A DNA stretch of 64,000 nucleotides, from contig CAVWLB010000008.1 in NCBI GenBank assembly GCA_963755695.1, forward strand, positions 1,736,001 through 1,800,000, written 5' to 3'. Position 1 is the stretch's first letter; every line of letters begins with the position of its first letter. Shown here one piece after another: positions 53,928 to 63,263 of the stretch. Made by a program: the position numbers and the translations under genes. Under the pieces are notes generated by a model. It had not been told where the DNA came from and searched no databases. It saw only the letters and a list, made by a program, of their open reading frames with translations. Source of the stretch: QHWT01 sp963755695 (GTDB lineage: Bacteria > Acidobacteriota > Vicinamibacteria > Vicinamibacterales > 2-12-FULL-66-21).

Positions 53928-55220
53928 ATGGAGCCACACGTCGTCATCGTCGGCGCCGGGTTCGGCGGGCTGGCTGCCGCGAAGGCGCTCAGGCGCGCTC
54001 GCGTGCGCATCAGCCTCGTCGATCGATCCAATCACCACCTGTTCCAGCCGCTGCTGTATCAGGTTGCGACGGCGGCCCTGTCGCCCGGGCAGATCGCTAC
54101 GCCGACCCGTTCAGTGCTCCGCCGGCAACGAAACGTCACCGTTTTCATGGGCGAAGTAACCGGAGTGGACAAGGAGAGGCGACGTGTTTTCGCAACGGCG
54201 GCGGATCACGAGGGCAGCGTCGAGTACGACTTTCTGATTCTGGCGACCGGAGTACGCCACAGCTACTTCAGTCACCCTGAATTCGAACCGTTCGCGCCGG
54301 GACTGAAGAATCTCGCCGACGCGGTGCTGGTGCGCAACAATCTGCTCGCCGCGTTCGAGCTCGCCGAGACCCGGCAGGATCCGGGAAAGCATCAGGATCT
54401 TCTGACCTTCGTGCTCGTCGGCGCCGGGCCAACTGGCGTGGAAATGGCCGGCGCGATTGCCTCTTTGATCCGGAATCCACTCTCGACAGAGTTTCGCCGG
54501 ATCGATCCACGCAGGGCCAAGGTGGTTCTCATCGATCAGGCAACAAGAGTGCTTCCAGGCTTTGCAGAAGAGCTCTCGGCAGCCGCGCACCAGCGGCTGA
54601 TTAAACTTGGCGTTGAGGTCCGGCTCGGTCAAGGTGTCGAGCACATCGATGACGAAGGCGTTGTCGCTGGCGGTCGGCGGATTGCGAGCAGGACGGTGAT
54701 CTGGACGGCGGGCGTGGAGCCCTCGCCAACCGGCCAGTGGCTGCGCGTGCCGATGGATCGGGCGGGCCGCGTCCGCGTCCAGCCGGATCTCACGATTCCT
54801 GGGCACCCAGAGGTGTTCGTCATCGGCGACGTTGCCGCACTCGAGCAGGACGGGAGGTCGCTCCCGGGGGTCGCGCAGGTCGCAATCCAGCAGGGACGGT
54901 ACGCCGCTCGAGCGATTGAACGGCAACTGGTGCGGAAACCGCCGCAACCTCCCTTCCGCTATTTCGACAAGGGTAATATGGCGGTCGTCGGTAAGAACTT
55001 TGCGGTGCTCGAGAGCGGCAAGTTCCGGTTGAGCGGCCTTCTGGCATTCCTTGCATGGGGCGCCGTCCACCTGCAATACCTTGCGCAAACGCGGCTGCGC
55101 GCGATGGTCTTCATGCAATGGATGTGGATGTATGTGACCAACCAGCCGGGCTCGCGATTGATCATCAGACATCGCGACCGATCGGTTGCCGCGACTCCAG
55201 CCCGAACGGGGACGACGTGA
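53928..55220 (+). CDS. ndh: Type II NADH dehydrogenase (NDH-2)
   Basis: 430 residues from the ATG at 53928 (MEPHVVIVGAGFGGLAAAKA, FAD-binding GxGxxG). Then NHHLFQPLLYQVATAALSPG, NAD-binding VLVGAGPTGVEMAGAIASL, VIWTAGVEPSP, VFVIGDVAALEQ and GVAQVAIQQGRYAARAIERQ. The C-terminal amphipathic region RAMVFMQWMWMYVTNQPGSR fits membrane-surface attachment. It transfers electrons from NADH to quinone without proton pumping. Clean. A longer frame upstream exists but is not family-like. Confidence 0.94.
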   Translation: MEPHVVIVGAGFGGLAAAKALRRARVRISLVDRSNHHLFQPLLYQVATAALSPGQIATPTRSVLRRQRNVTVFMGEVTGVDKERRRVFATAADHEGSVEYDFLILATGVRHSYFSHPEFEPFAPGLKNLADAVLVRNNLLAAFELAETRQDPGKHQDLLTFVLVGAGPTGVEMAGAIASLIRNPLSTEFRRIDPRRAKVVLIDQATRVLPGFAEELSAAAHQRLIKLGVEVRLGQGVEHIDDEGVVAGGRRIASRTVIWTAGVEPSPTGQWLRVPMDRAGRVRVQPDLTIPGHPEVFVIGDVAALEQDGRSLPGVAQVAIQQGRYAARAIERQLVRKPPQPPFRYFDKGNMAVVGKNFAVLESGKFRLSGLLAFLAWGAVHLQYLAQTRLRAMVFMQWMWMYVTNQPGSRLIIRHRDRSVAATPARTGTT

Positions 55221-55272
55221 AAGCCCTGGAGCAGCGGCTGGCACGTTCGTGCGATGAGAGGGGAGGACCCTC

Positions 55273-58161
55273 ATGAGTGATGACAGACACGGTTCGTCGG
55301 TCGCCGTGAACCCGGTGGCCGCTCTCAAGCATTACGGTCAGTCGGTCTGGCTGGACTACATCCGTCGGAGCGTGATTGCCAGCGGAGAGCTGAAACGCCT
55401 CGTCGACGAGGACGGCCTCGGCGGTGTCACGTCGAATCCTGCAATCTTCGAGAAAGCCATCGACGGCAGCAACGACTACGCGTCGGCGATCGACGAAATT
55501 TCCAAAGAGGATCCTGGCCTCGGCGCCAAACTGGTTTACGAGCGGCTGGCGATCAAGGATATCCAGGACGCTGCCGACGTGCTGCGTCCGGTTTACGAGA
55601 GCACCGGTTCGCACGATGGCTACGTGAGCCTGGAGGTCTCGCCGGAGCTGGCCAACGACACCGAGGGAACGCTGGCCGAGGCGCGCGAGCTGTGGAAGAG
55701 CGTGGCGCGGCCCAACGTCATGATCAAGGTGCCCGCCACACCGGCCGGCCTGCCAGCGATCCGGACCCTGATCGGCGAGGGAATCAATGTCAACGTCACG
55801 CTGCTGTTTGCGCGCGACCGATACGAGGCGGTCGCCCAGGCCTTCATCGAGGGGCTCGAAGCGCGCGCCGCTGCCGGCCAACCGGTTGCTCAGGTGGCCA
55901 GCGTCGCCAGCTTCTTCGTGAGCCGCATCGACACGGCCGTGGACGCCCTTCTCGAGGCGAAATTGAAGACTGCCGAAGGGAAGGACAAGACTCGGATCGA
56001 AGCACTCCTGGGCAAGGTTGCGGTGGCCAACGCCAAGCTGGCGTATCAAAGCTACAAGAAGATCTTCTCCGGCGCACGTTGGGAAAAGTTGCGCGAGCGG
56101 GGAGCGCAGACGCAGCGCGTGCTATGGGCAAGCACTGGCACCAAGAATCCGCACTACAGCGATGTGCTGTACGTCGAGGAACTCATCGGTCCTGATACGG
56201 TCGACACCGTTCCGCCCGACACGTTGACCGCCTTCCGCGACCACGGCCGCCCGCGCGCGAGCCTCGAAGAGGACGTCGCGGAGGCGATGCAGGTGCTCGA
56301 CGATTTGGAGAAGACGGGAATCTCACTCGAGAAGGTCACCGACGACCTGCTTGCGGACGGCGTCAAGAAATTCGTCGAGCCGTTCACCAAGCTCCTCACC
56401 GCGGTGGAACGTCGCAGCCGCGAAGCCAACAAGGCGCGCATCAATGCCCAGAGCTGGGTGCTGCCTTCTGCGCTTCAAGGACACGTGACCGAACGCCTCG
56501 CGGCGTGGGAGGCGCAAGGAGGAACCCGTCGACTCTTTGCCGGCGACGCCTCGCTGTGGACGAACACCGACGAGGCGAACTGGATCGGGTGGGTGCGGAT
56601 TGCCGAACAGCAGCTCGAGAATCTGACACCCCTGCTCGATATTCAGAAGGAGGTTCGCGAGGAAGGGTTCAAGTACGCGCTGTTGCTCGGGATGGGTGGC
56701 TCCAGCCTGTGCCCTGAAGTCTGGAAGGAAACCTTTGGAACGATCGCGGGCTCGCCCGAGCTGTTCGTCCTGGATTCCACCGACCCGGCGCAGGTGCGCG
56801 CTGCCCAGAGTCGCGTCGATCTCGCAAAAACACTGTTCATCGTCTCGAGCAAATCCGGCTCGACCCTCGAACCCAACATCTTCAAGGCATACTTCTTCGA
56901 TCGCGTGAAGAAGACGGTTGGAAGCGACGATGCCGCGCAGCGTTTCATAGCCATCACCGATCCCGGTTCGAGCCTCGAGAAAGAAGCGCGCGCGGACGGA
57001 TTCCGTCACGCGTTCGCAGGCGTGAAGAACATCGGCGGCCGCTATTCGGCGCTGTCCAACTTCGGCATGATCCCCGCCGCGGTGATGGGGCTCGACGTCG
57101 AGAGACTGCTCGACGAAGCAGCTCGCATGCTGACCGCCTGTGCGCCGGGAGTACCCGCTGAAGAGAACCCGGGCCTCGTCCTCGGCACGATCCTCGGCGT
57201 CGCAGCCACGCGTGGGATCGACAAGCTCACGCTGGTTGCCTCTCCCGGTATCCACGATCTCGGCGCCTGGCTCGAGCAGTTGATTGCCGAGTCGACCGGC
57301 AAGGAGGGGAAGGGGATCATCCCGGTCGATCGGGAAGCGCTGGGTCCGCCCTCGGTCTATGGCGCGGACCGGGTATTTGCCTACCTCCGGCTCGACGAGG
57401 CGCCCGATGCCGCTCAGGACGCCGCGGTTGCCGCGCTCGAGAAGGCCGGAAAGCCGGTGATCACGATCCACGTGGCCACGAAGTACGATCTCGGCGAGGA
57501 GTTCGTCCGGTGGGAGATCGCCACAGCTGTGGCGGGCGCGGTGCTGGGAATCAATCCGTTCAACCAGCCGGACGTCGAAGCGAGCAAGATCGCCACGAAG
57601 TCGCTGACCAGCGAATACGAGAAGACTGGGAAGCTTCCGCCGGAAACGCCGTTCTTCGAACGAGACGGGATCAAGCTCTATGCTGACGTGCAGAACGCCG
57701 AGGCGCTCCAGAAAGCCGCGGGCGCCTCGCCGTCACTTGCCGCGTATCTGAAGGCTCACCTCGATCGACTGGTCGACGGCGACTATTTTGCCCTGCTTGG
57801 CTACATCGAAATGAACGGCCCCAACGAAGAGGCACTCCAGTCCGTGCGCCAGCGCGTTCGCGACAGCAAGCACGTAGCCACGTGTCTGGGTTTCGGTCCA
57901 CGATTCCTCCACTCCACCGGTCAAGGCTACAAGGGAGGGCCCAACACGGGAGTATTTCTCCAGGTCACCTGCACCGACGCCAACGATCTGCCGGTGCCCG
58001 GTCAGAGCTACACGTTCGGCACCGTCAAGGCCGCGCAGGCCCGTGGCGATTTCCAGGTCCTGGCCGAGCGCAAGCGCCGCGCGCTCCGGGTTCATCTCGA
58101 TTCCGACGTCGCCGCCGGTCTCCGCACGCTCGGTGCGGCGATCGAGAAGGTACTTTCGTGA
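55273..58161 (+). CDS. Bifunctional transaldolase / glucose-6-phosphate isomerase
   Basis: 962 residues, clean, preceded by GAGAGGGGAGG. Residues 1-380: transaldolase, GGVTSNPAIFEKAIDGSNDY, Schiff-base Lys in NVMIKVPATPAGLPAI. Residues ~400-962: glucose-6-phosphate isomerase, LLGMGGSSLCPEVWKETFGT, FIVSSKSGSTLEPNIFKAYF, IAESTGKEGKGIIPVD and FLHSTGQGYKGGPNTGVFLQ. The fusion links the non-oxidative pentose phosphate pathway to glycolysis. First gene of a four-gene operon with gnd, zwf and a glucokinase. Start at ATG MSDDRHGSSVAVN. Confidence 0.97.
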   Translation: MSDDRHGSSVAVNPVAALKHYGQSVWLDYIRRSVIASGELKRLVDEDGLGGVTSNPAIFEKAIDGSNDYASAIDEISKEDPGLGAKLVYERLAIKDIQDAADVLRPVYESTGSHDGYVSLEVSPELANDTEGTLAEARELWKSVARPNVMIKVPATPAGLPAIRTLIGEGINVNVTLLFARDRYEAVAQAFIEGLEARAAAGQPVAQVASVASFFVSRIDTAVDALLEAKLKTAEGKDKTRIEALLGKVAVANAKLAYQSYKKIFSGARWEKLRERGAQTQRVLWASTGTKNPHYSDVLYVEELIGPDTVDTVPPDTLTAFRDHGRPRASLEEDVAEAMQVLDDLEKTGISLEKVTDDLLADGVKKFVEPFTKLLTAVERRSREANKARINAQSWVLPSALQGHVTERLAAWEAQGGTRRLFAGDASLWTNTDEANWIGWVRIAEQQLENLTPLLDIQKEVREEGFKYALLLGMGGSSLCPEVWKETFGTIAGSPELFVLDSTDPAQVRAAQSRVDLAKTLFIVSSKSGSTLEPNIFKAYFFDRVKKTVGSDDAAQRFIAITDPGSSLEKEARADGFRHAFAGVKNIGGRYSALSNFGMIPAAVMGLDVERLLDEAARMLTACAPGVPAEENPGLVLGTILGVAATRGIDKLTLVASPGIHDLGAWLEQLIAESTGKEGKGIIPVDREALGPPSVYGADRVFAYLRLDEAPDAAQDAAVAALEKAGKPVITIHVATKYDLGEEFVRWEIATAVAGAVLGINPFNQPDVEASKIATKSLTSEYEKTGKLPPETPFFERDGIKLYADVQNAEALQKAAGASPSLAAYLKAHLDRLVDGDYFALLGYIEMNGPNEEALQSVRQRVRDSKHVATCLGFGPRFLHSTGQGYKGGPNTGVFLQVTCTDANDLPVPGQSYTFGTVKAAQARGDFQVLAERKRRALRVHLDSDVAAGLRTLGAAIEKVLS

Positions 58162-58182
58162 ACAGCATGAAAGGGTGAATCC

Positions 58183-59202
58183 ATGCAACTTGGAATGGTG
58201 GGTCTTGGACGAATGGGGGCGAACATGGTGCGCCGCCTCATGCGCGGCGGCCACGAGTGCGTGGTGCAGGACGTTTCTGCGGATGCGGTATCGGCGCTGG
58301 CCGGAGAGGGCGCGACGGGATCGTCGTCTCTCGAGGATTTCGTCAAGAAGCTTCAGAAGCCGAGGGCGATCTGCCTGATGGTACCTGCAGCGATTGTCGA
58401 CAGCATCATCGAGAAGCTGATGCCGCACCTCGATCGCGACGACGTGCTCATCGACGGCGGGAACTCGCACTATCACGACGACATCGCCCGGGCCAAGAAG
58501 CTTCAGCCGAAGGGCATTCACTACGTCGACATGGGAACCAGCGGCGGGGTGTGGGGCCTGGAGCGTGGCTACTGCCTGATGATCGGCGGGGAAGCGGAGG
58601 TGGTGAAGCGCCTCGGTCCGATCTTCGAGACGCTCTCGCCCGGACCGGGCTCGATTCCGCAGACCCCCGGCCGCGACAAACTGGGTGGCACGGCCGAGCA
58701 CGGGTATCTGCACTGCGGTCCGTCGGGAGCAGGACACTTCGTCAAAATGGTCCACAACGGCATCGAGTACGGCCTGATGGCCGCTTATGCCGAGGGCCTC
58801 AACATCCTGAAGAACGCCGACATCGGCAAGCGCTCGCACGAGAAGGATGCCGAAACGACCCCGCTCAGGAATCCTGAGCACTATCAGTACGAGTTCAACC
58901 TTGCGGACGTCACCGAACTCTGGCGACGCGGAAGCGTCGTCAGCTCCTGGCTCCTCGATCTGACGGCGCAGGCGCTGGCTGCCGATCCCACTCTGGAGCG
59001 GTTCGGCGGCAAAGTGTCGGATTCGGGCGAAGGACGCTGGACGATTGCCGCGGCCAACGACGAAGGGGTGCCGGCGCACGTGCTCACGGCATCGTTGTTC
59101 GAACGGTTTGCTTCTCGGGACCTCGACCTGTACCAGAACAAGGTGCTCTCCGCCATGCGCTTTGGTTTTGGCGGACACGTCGAGAAGGCCGGGGCGAAAT
59201 AG
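58183..59202 (+). CDS. gnd: 6-phosphogluconate dehydrogenase (decarboxylating)
   Basis: 339 residues, the short GndA type: MQLGMVGLGRMGANMVRRLM (NADP loop), VLIDGGNSHYHDDI, MGTSGGVWGLERGYCLMIGG, HCGPSGAGHFVKMVHNGIEY (catalytic Lys/His region). It oxidises 6-phosphogluconate to ribulose-5-phosphate and CO2. Lies 21 bp after tal-pgi and 5 bp before zwf, so it is an operon member. Confidence 0.96.
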   Translation: MQLGMVGLGRMGANMVRRLMRGGHECVVQDVSADAVSALAGEGATGSSSLEDFVKKLQKPRAICLMVPAAIVDSIIEKLMPHLDRDDVLIDGGNSHYHDDIARAKKLQPKGIHYVDMGTSGGVWGLERGYCLMIGGEAEVVKRLGPIFETLSPGPGSIPQTPGRDKLGGTAEHGYLHCGPSGAGHFVKMVHNGIEYGLMAAYAEGLNILKNADIGKRSHEKDAETTPLRNPEHYQYEFNLADVTELWRRGSVVSSWLLDLTAQALAADPTLERFGGKVSDSGEGRWTIAAANDEGVPAHVLTASLFERFASRDLDLYQNKVLSAMRFGFGGHVEKAGAK

Positions 59203-59207
59203 ACGCC

Positions 59208-60584
59208 ATGTCCAAAGTACGCTCGGACGCTCTGGTGTTTTTCGGCGCGACAGGCGATCTTGCCTACAAGAAGATTTTTCCGGCGCTGCAGGCGATGGCC
59301 CGCCGCGGCCGGCTCGACTTCCTGGTCGTTGGCGTGGCCAAGTCGTCGTGGACGCGCGAGCAGCTCATCGAGCGTGCGCGCGCTTCGGTGATCGAGCACG
59401 GCGGCGGTGAGGACAAGGAGGCGTTTCCGAAGCTGGCCTCGCAACTGCGCTACGTCGACGGCGATTACAACGACCTGAACACGTACGTCCGGCTCAAAGC
59501 GGAACTCGATCAGCGTCTCCACCCGATCCACTACCTGGCGATTCCGCCGAGCATGTTTCCGACGGTGATTGGCAAGCTTTCCGAGGTCAACTGTACCGAC
59601 AACGCGCGGGTAATCGTCGAGAAGCCCTTCGGACGCGATCTCGCGTCGGCGCAGGAGCTTAACCGCGTGCTCCGCGAGGCCTTCACCGAGGAGTGCGTCT
59701 TCCGCATCGATCACTACCTGGGGAAGGAAGCAGTGCAGAACATCCTGTACTTCCGCTTCGCCAATTCGTTTCTCGAGCCGATCTGGAATCGGAACTACGT
59801 CGAGAACGTGCAGATCACGATGGCCGAGAGCTTCGGCGTCAAGGGTCGTGGGAAGTTTTACGAAGAGACCGGTATCATCCGCGACGTCATCCAGAATCAT
59901 CTTCTCCAGCTGGTGAGCTATCTCGCGATGGAGGCGCCCTCGTCGACCTATGCCGAGGCGATTCGTGACGAGCAGGCCAAGGTGTTGCGCACGGTCCGCC
60001 GGATGAGCCCCAACGACATCATCCGGGGGCAGTTCCGTGGATACCGCGACGAGCCGGGCGTGGCCAAGGACTCGCCGGTTGCGACCTATGCCGCGGTGCG
60101 CCTGAATGTCGACTCGTGGCGATGGGACGGTGTTCCGTTCTACGTTCGCTCCGGCAAGAGCCTCAGGACCACGACCACCGAGGTCTTCGTCGAATTCAAG
60201 CTACCGCCGCAGGTCGTCTTCACAGAAGCGACTCCCTCAATCGGCAATTACGTCCGTTTCCGTCTGGCGCCGCAGGTGGCGATTGGGCTTGGCGCGCGTG
60301 CCAAACGACCCGGGGAAGGCATGGGTGGGCGTCCGGTTGAGCTCTCGGTCGTCGAGCAGCCGGTTGAAAGCCGCCTCGGAGATTACGAGCGCCTGCTCGG
60401 AGATGCGATCGCCGGAGATGCGACGCTGTTCGCGCGACAGGACGTCGTCGAAGCGGCGTGGGCGATCGTCGACCCGCTGATCCAGAATCCCGGTCCGATG
60501 TTCGAGTACGAGCCCGGCTCGTGGGGACCGCCGCAGGCCGACCGGCTGGTGGCTGAAGTCGGCGGCTGGAACACGCCGGAATGA
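59208..60584 (+). CDS. zwf: Glucose-6-phosphate 1-dehydrogenase
   Basis: 458 residues: VFFGATGDLAYKKIFPALQA (NADP loop), VIVEKPFGRDLASAQELNRV, the active-site peptide RIDHYLGKEAVQNILYFRFA, then PFYVRSGKSLRTTTTEVFVE. It catalyses the first step of the oxidative pentose phosphate pathway. Spacing and orientation put it in the same transcript as tal-pgi and gnd. Clean. Confidence 0.97.
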   Translation: MSKVRSDALVFFGATGDLAYKKIFPALQAMARRGRLDFLVVGVAKSSWTREQLIERARASVIEHGGGEDKEAFPKLASQLRYVDGDYNDLNTYVRLKAELDQRLHPIHYLAIPPSMFPTVIGKLSEVNCTDNARVIVEKPFGRDLASAQELNRVLREAFTEECVFRIDHYLGKEAVQNILYFRFANSFLEPIWNRNYVENVQITMAESFGVKGRGKFYEETGIIRDVIQNHLLQLVSYLAMEAPSSTYAEAIRDEQAKVLRTVRRMSPNDIIRGQFRGYRDEPGVAKDSPVATYAAVRLNVDSWRWDGVPFYVRSGKSLRTTTTEVFVEFKLPPQVVFTEATPSIGNYVRFRLAPQVAIGLGARAKRPGEGMGGRPVELSVVEQPVESRLGDYERLLGDAIAGDATLFARQDVVEAAWAIVDPLIQNPGPMFEYEPGSWGPPQADRLVAEVGGWNTPE

Positions 60585-60600
60585 GCCGAACACAGCCACA

Positions 60601-61287
60601 ATGAAGAACGTTCTCGTCATCGATGTTGGCGGCAACAACGTGAAGATCAGCATGGCCAGCAGGCCGACGCTCAGGGTTCCGTCCGGAAGCAACATGACGG
60701 CCGCCCGGATGGCCGCAGCCGTGCTGAAAGCGATCGACGGCTGGAAGTACGACGCTGTTTCGATTGGCTATCCCGGCATCGTCAGGAACGGCAGGCCATC
60801 GCACGAGCCGCACAACCTGAGTGGCGGCTGGATGCGCTTCGACTATCAGAAGGCATTTGGAAAGCCGGTGAAGATCGTCAACGACGCGGCGATGCAGGCG
60901 CTGGGCGCATACCAGGGCGGACGGATGCTGTTTCTCGGCCTGGGCACGGGCCTCGGATCTGCGCTGATTGTGGAGGGCGTGCTGATGCCGCTCGAAATTG
61001 CGCACCTGCCGTATCGCCGCGGCAAGACCTACGAGGACTACGTCGGCCAACGCGGACTGGAGCGATTAGGACGAAGAAGGTGGACGCACCACGTCCACCG
61101 CGTCGTGGCACTGCTGGCGGCGGCGCTGGGAGCCGACTATGTCGTACTTGGCGGTGGCCAGACGAAAAAGCTCCGAAGTTTGCCGCCCGGAACCCGTATC
61201 GGCGACAACCGTCACGCAGTACGTGGGGGCATGAAGTTGTGGGCCGAGCCGGCGCGCTCGACCTCGCGACGGAGACTCTCCGCCTGA
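60601..61287 (+). CDS. ppgK: Polyphosphate/ROK-type glucokinase
   Basis: 228 residues: VLVIDVGGNNVKISMASR (phosphate-1 motif), SIGYPGIVRNGRPSHEPHNL, VKIVNDAAMQALGAYQGGRM, FLGLGTGLGSALIVEGVLMP and GADYVVLGGGQ. This matches small polyphosphate-dependent glucokinases, producing glucose-6-P for the operon's next enzymes. The C-terminus after MKLW (EPARSTSRRRLSA) looks unlike the family and may reflect a shift near 61240. Last gene of the operon. Confidence 0.85.
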   Translation: MKNVLVIDVGGNNVKISMASRPTLRVPSGSNMTAARMAAAVLKAIDGWKYDAVSIGYPGIVRNGRPSHEPHNLSGGWMRFDYQKAFGKPVKIVNDAAMQALGAYQGGRMLFLGLGTGLGSALIVEGVLMPLEIAHLPYRRGKTYEDYVGQRGLERLGRRRWTHHVHRVVALLAAALGADYVVLGGGQTKKLRSLPPGTRIGDNRHAVRGGMKLWAEPARSTSRRRLSA

Positions 61288-61399
61288 TTCTATTCGGCCC
61301 GATTCCCATCAAATTCGCCGCCGTAATCTCCTCGTCGATGTTGACGACATCAGATCAGTCGGACATGATTCGCCACGCGTGGACTGAGAGGACACTGTG

Positions 61400-62989
61400 A
61401 TGCAACTGGTCTCGAGCGCGGCGATGATCGTGCTGGTGGCGGGATTGGGCTGGAACGACGTGGCGGATGTTCAGGTGAAGACGACCGGCGGGATGGTCCG
61501 GGGCGCGGCGATGGCTGACGGCCGGATCCGGGTGTTCAAAGGAATTCCTTACGCCGCGCCGCCAGTCGGCGACTTTCGGTGGAAGGAGCCGCAACCGGTG
61601 CGCGCATGGGAGGGCACGCGGGATGCCACCGAATTCGGTGCGCAATGCATGCAGGGCCCGATCTTCGATGACATCAAATTCCCACGGCCGGCCAGCGAGG
61701 ACTGCCTGAATCTGAACATCTGGACGCCCGCCGCCAGCCCCGGCGATCGATTGCCGGTGATGGTGTGGATTCACGGCGGTGGATTCCAGGCAGGTGCGAG
61801 CGCCGAACCCAGGCACGACGGCGAAGCGTTCGCCGGGAAGGGGGTTGTGCTCGTCACGGTCAATTATCGGCTCGGTGTGTTCGGGTTCATGGCGCACCCG
61901 GAGCTCACGCGCGAATCGTCACATCAGGCCTCGGGGAACTACGGCCTGATGGACCAGATCGCTGCGCTCCGGTGGGTGAAAGACAACATCGCGGCGTTTG
62001 GCGGGAATTCCGACAACGTGACCATTTTCGGTGAGTCGGCCGGATCGTTTTCGGTGAGCGCGCTGATGGCCTCACCGCTCGCGAAGGGAGTCTTTCACAA
62101 GGCGATCGGCGAGAGCGGCGCCTACCTCGCCGGCGGAAGCGGGACACTGGCGCTGCAATCGCTGTCGACGACCGAACAACAAGGGACCAGATTCGGGTCG
62201 ACCATTGGCGCCGATTCGCTCGCGGCGCTCCGCGCGAAATCGAGCGAGGAGCTGCTGAAGGGGGCGCTTCCGATCCAGCCCTGGTTTACTCCGAATCTCG
62301 ACGGCTACGTGCTGACCGAAGACGTGCACGCGACCTTTGCCGCCGGCAAGCAGGCGCACGTGCCACTGCTCGCCGGCTGGAATGCCGACGAAATCCGCGC
62401 CGGGGTCGTGCTGGCCAAAGACAAGCCCACGGTGCAGAGCTTCGGTGAAAACGTGCGGAAGCGATTCGGCGAGCAAGCCGACGCGGTGCTGAAGGCCTAC
62501 AACCCGGCGAACGACGCGGAGGCGGTCGAATCGGCAGCCGCGCTCGGCAGCGACATGTTCATCGGCTACGCCACCTGGAAATGGATCGAGATGCACGCCA
62601 GCACCGGCGGCGCTCCGGTTTATCGCTATTCCTTCGATCGGAAGATCCCGGTCGCGCCGGACGCGAAGGTCAACGGCGTCGCGGCCACCTCCCGCGATAT
62701 CGGGGCGCGTCACGCCGGAGAGATCGAGTACGTGTTCGGCGCGCTCGACTCGATCAAGAACGTCACGTGGGAAGCGAGCGATCGGAAACTCTCGGATGCC
62801 ATGACCACCTACTGGTCCAACTTCGCCCGCAGCGGCGATCCAAACGGATCGAATCTGCCGAAGTGGCCACGCTACCCTGGCGACGGCGGTCGCGTGCTTC
62901 ATCTCGACGAGACGATTCACGATGCCCCGGATGCGAACCGTTCCCGCTACCAAGCCATTGACGCATTCGTCGAGAAGCAGCGGCGATAG
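61400..62989 (+). CDS. Secreted type-B carboxylesterase
   Basis: 530 residues with an N-terminal hydrophobic signal segment (MQLVSSAAMIVLVAGLGW). Catalytic features: oxyanion loop MVWIHGGGFQAGASA, nucleophile Ser in VTIFGESAGSFSV, SEDCLNLNIWTP, and HAGEIEYVFGALDSI containing the likely catalytic His region. It hydrolyses aryl/alkyl esters outside the cytoplasm. Clean. The upstream GTG (61397) is adjacent, ATG 61400 preferred with GAGAGGACAC upstream. Substrate not inferable. Confidence 0.93.
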   Translation: MQLVSSAAMIVLVAGLGWNDVADVQVKTTGGMVRGAAMADGRIRVFKGIPYAAPPVGDFRWKEPQPVRAWEGTRDATEFGAQCMQGPIFDDIKFPRPASEDCLNLNIWTPAASPGDRLPVMVWIHGGGFQAGASAEPRHDGEAFAGKGVVLVTVNYRLGVFGFMAHPELTRESSHQASGNYGLMDQIAALRWVKDNIAAFGGNSDNVTIFGESAGSFSVSALMASPLAKGVFHKAIGESGAYLAGGSGTLALQSLSTTEQQGTRFGSTIGADSLAALRAKSSEELLKGALPIQPWFTPNLDGYVLTEDVHATFAAGKQAHVPLLAGWNADEIRAGVVLAKDKPTVQSFGENVRKRFGEQADAVLKAYNPANDAEAVESAAALGSDMFIGYATWKWIEMHASTGGAPVYRYSFDRKIPVAPDAKVNGVAATSRDIGARHAGEIEYVFGALDSIKNVTWEASDRKLSDAMTTYWSNFARSGDPNGSNLPKWPRYPGDGGRVLHLDETIHDAPDANRSRYQAIDAFVEKQRR

Positions 62990-63263
62990 CGAACGCGTCG
63001 AGACCGATTGCCAGCAGTTCGCACCAGGCTTTGCGACCTTGACGTCACGGGCGTGCTCGGCGGGTCCTCTGTGCCCGATGCTGCCCGCGCGGACGTCATC
63101 CCGAGATCCACTGTTGATTGAAAAGGGCCTGTATACGTACTTAGGTCCCTTTCCAATCGAACCGCGCAGCGGTATTCTGTTCGTTCGTCCCTCACAATCA
63201 GTGTGGTTTCCCAGGAGCCAATCGCGGCCGAACGAGCCGGAGAGAACACGGGTGTTTGTCACG
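62990..63263. other. Intergenic region, no gene recognised
   Basis: 274 bp between the esterase and the next secreted protein. No ORF or clear promoter hexamer pair is seen. It contains GTATACGTACTTAGG around 63131. Confidence 0.5.

Noticed and set aside
57733..59178. 481-codon minus-strand frame across tal-pgi and gnd
   Set aside because: It covers two strongly supported genes on the opposite strand and has no domain character.
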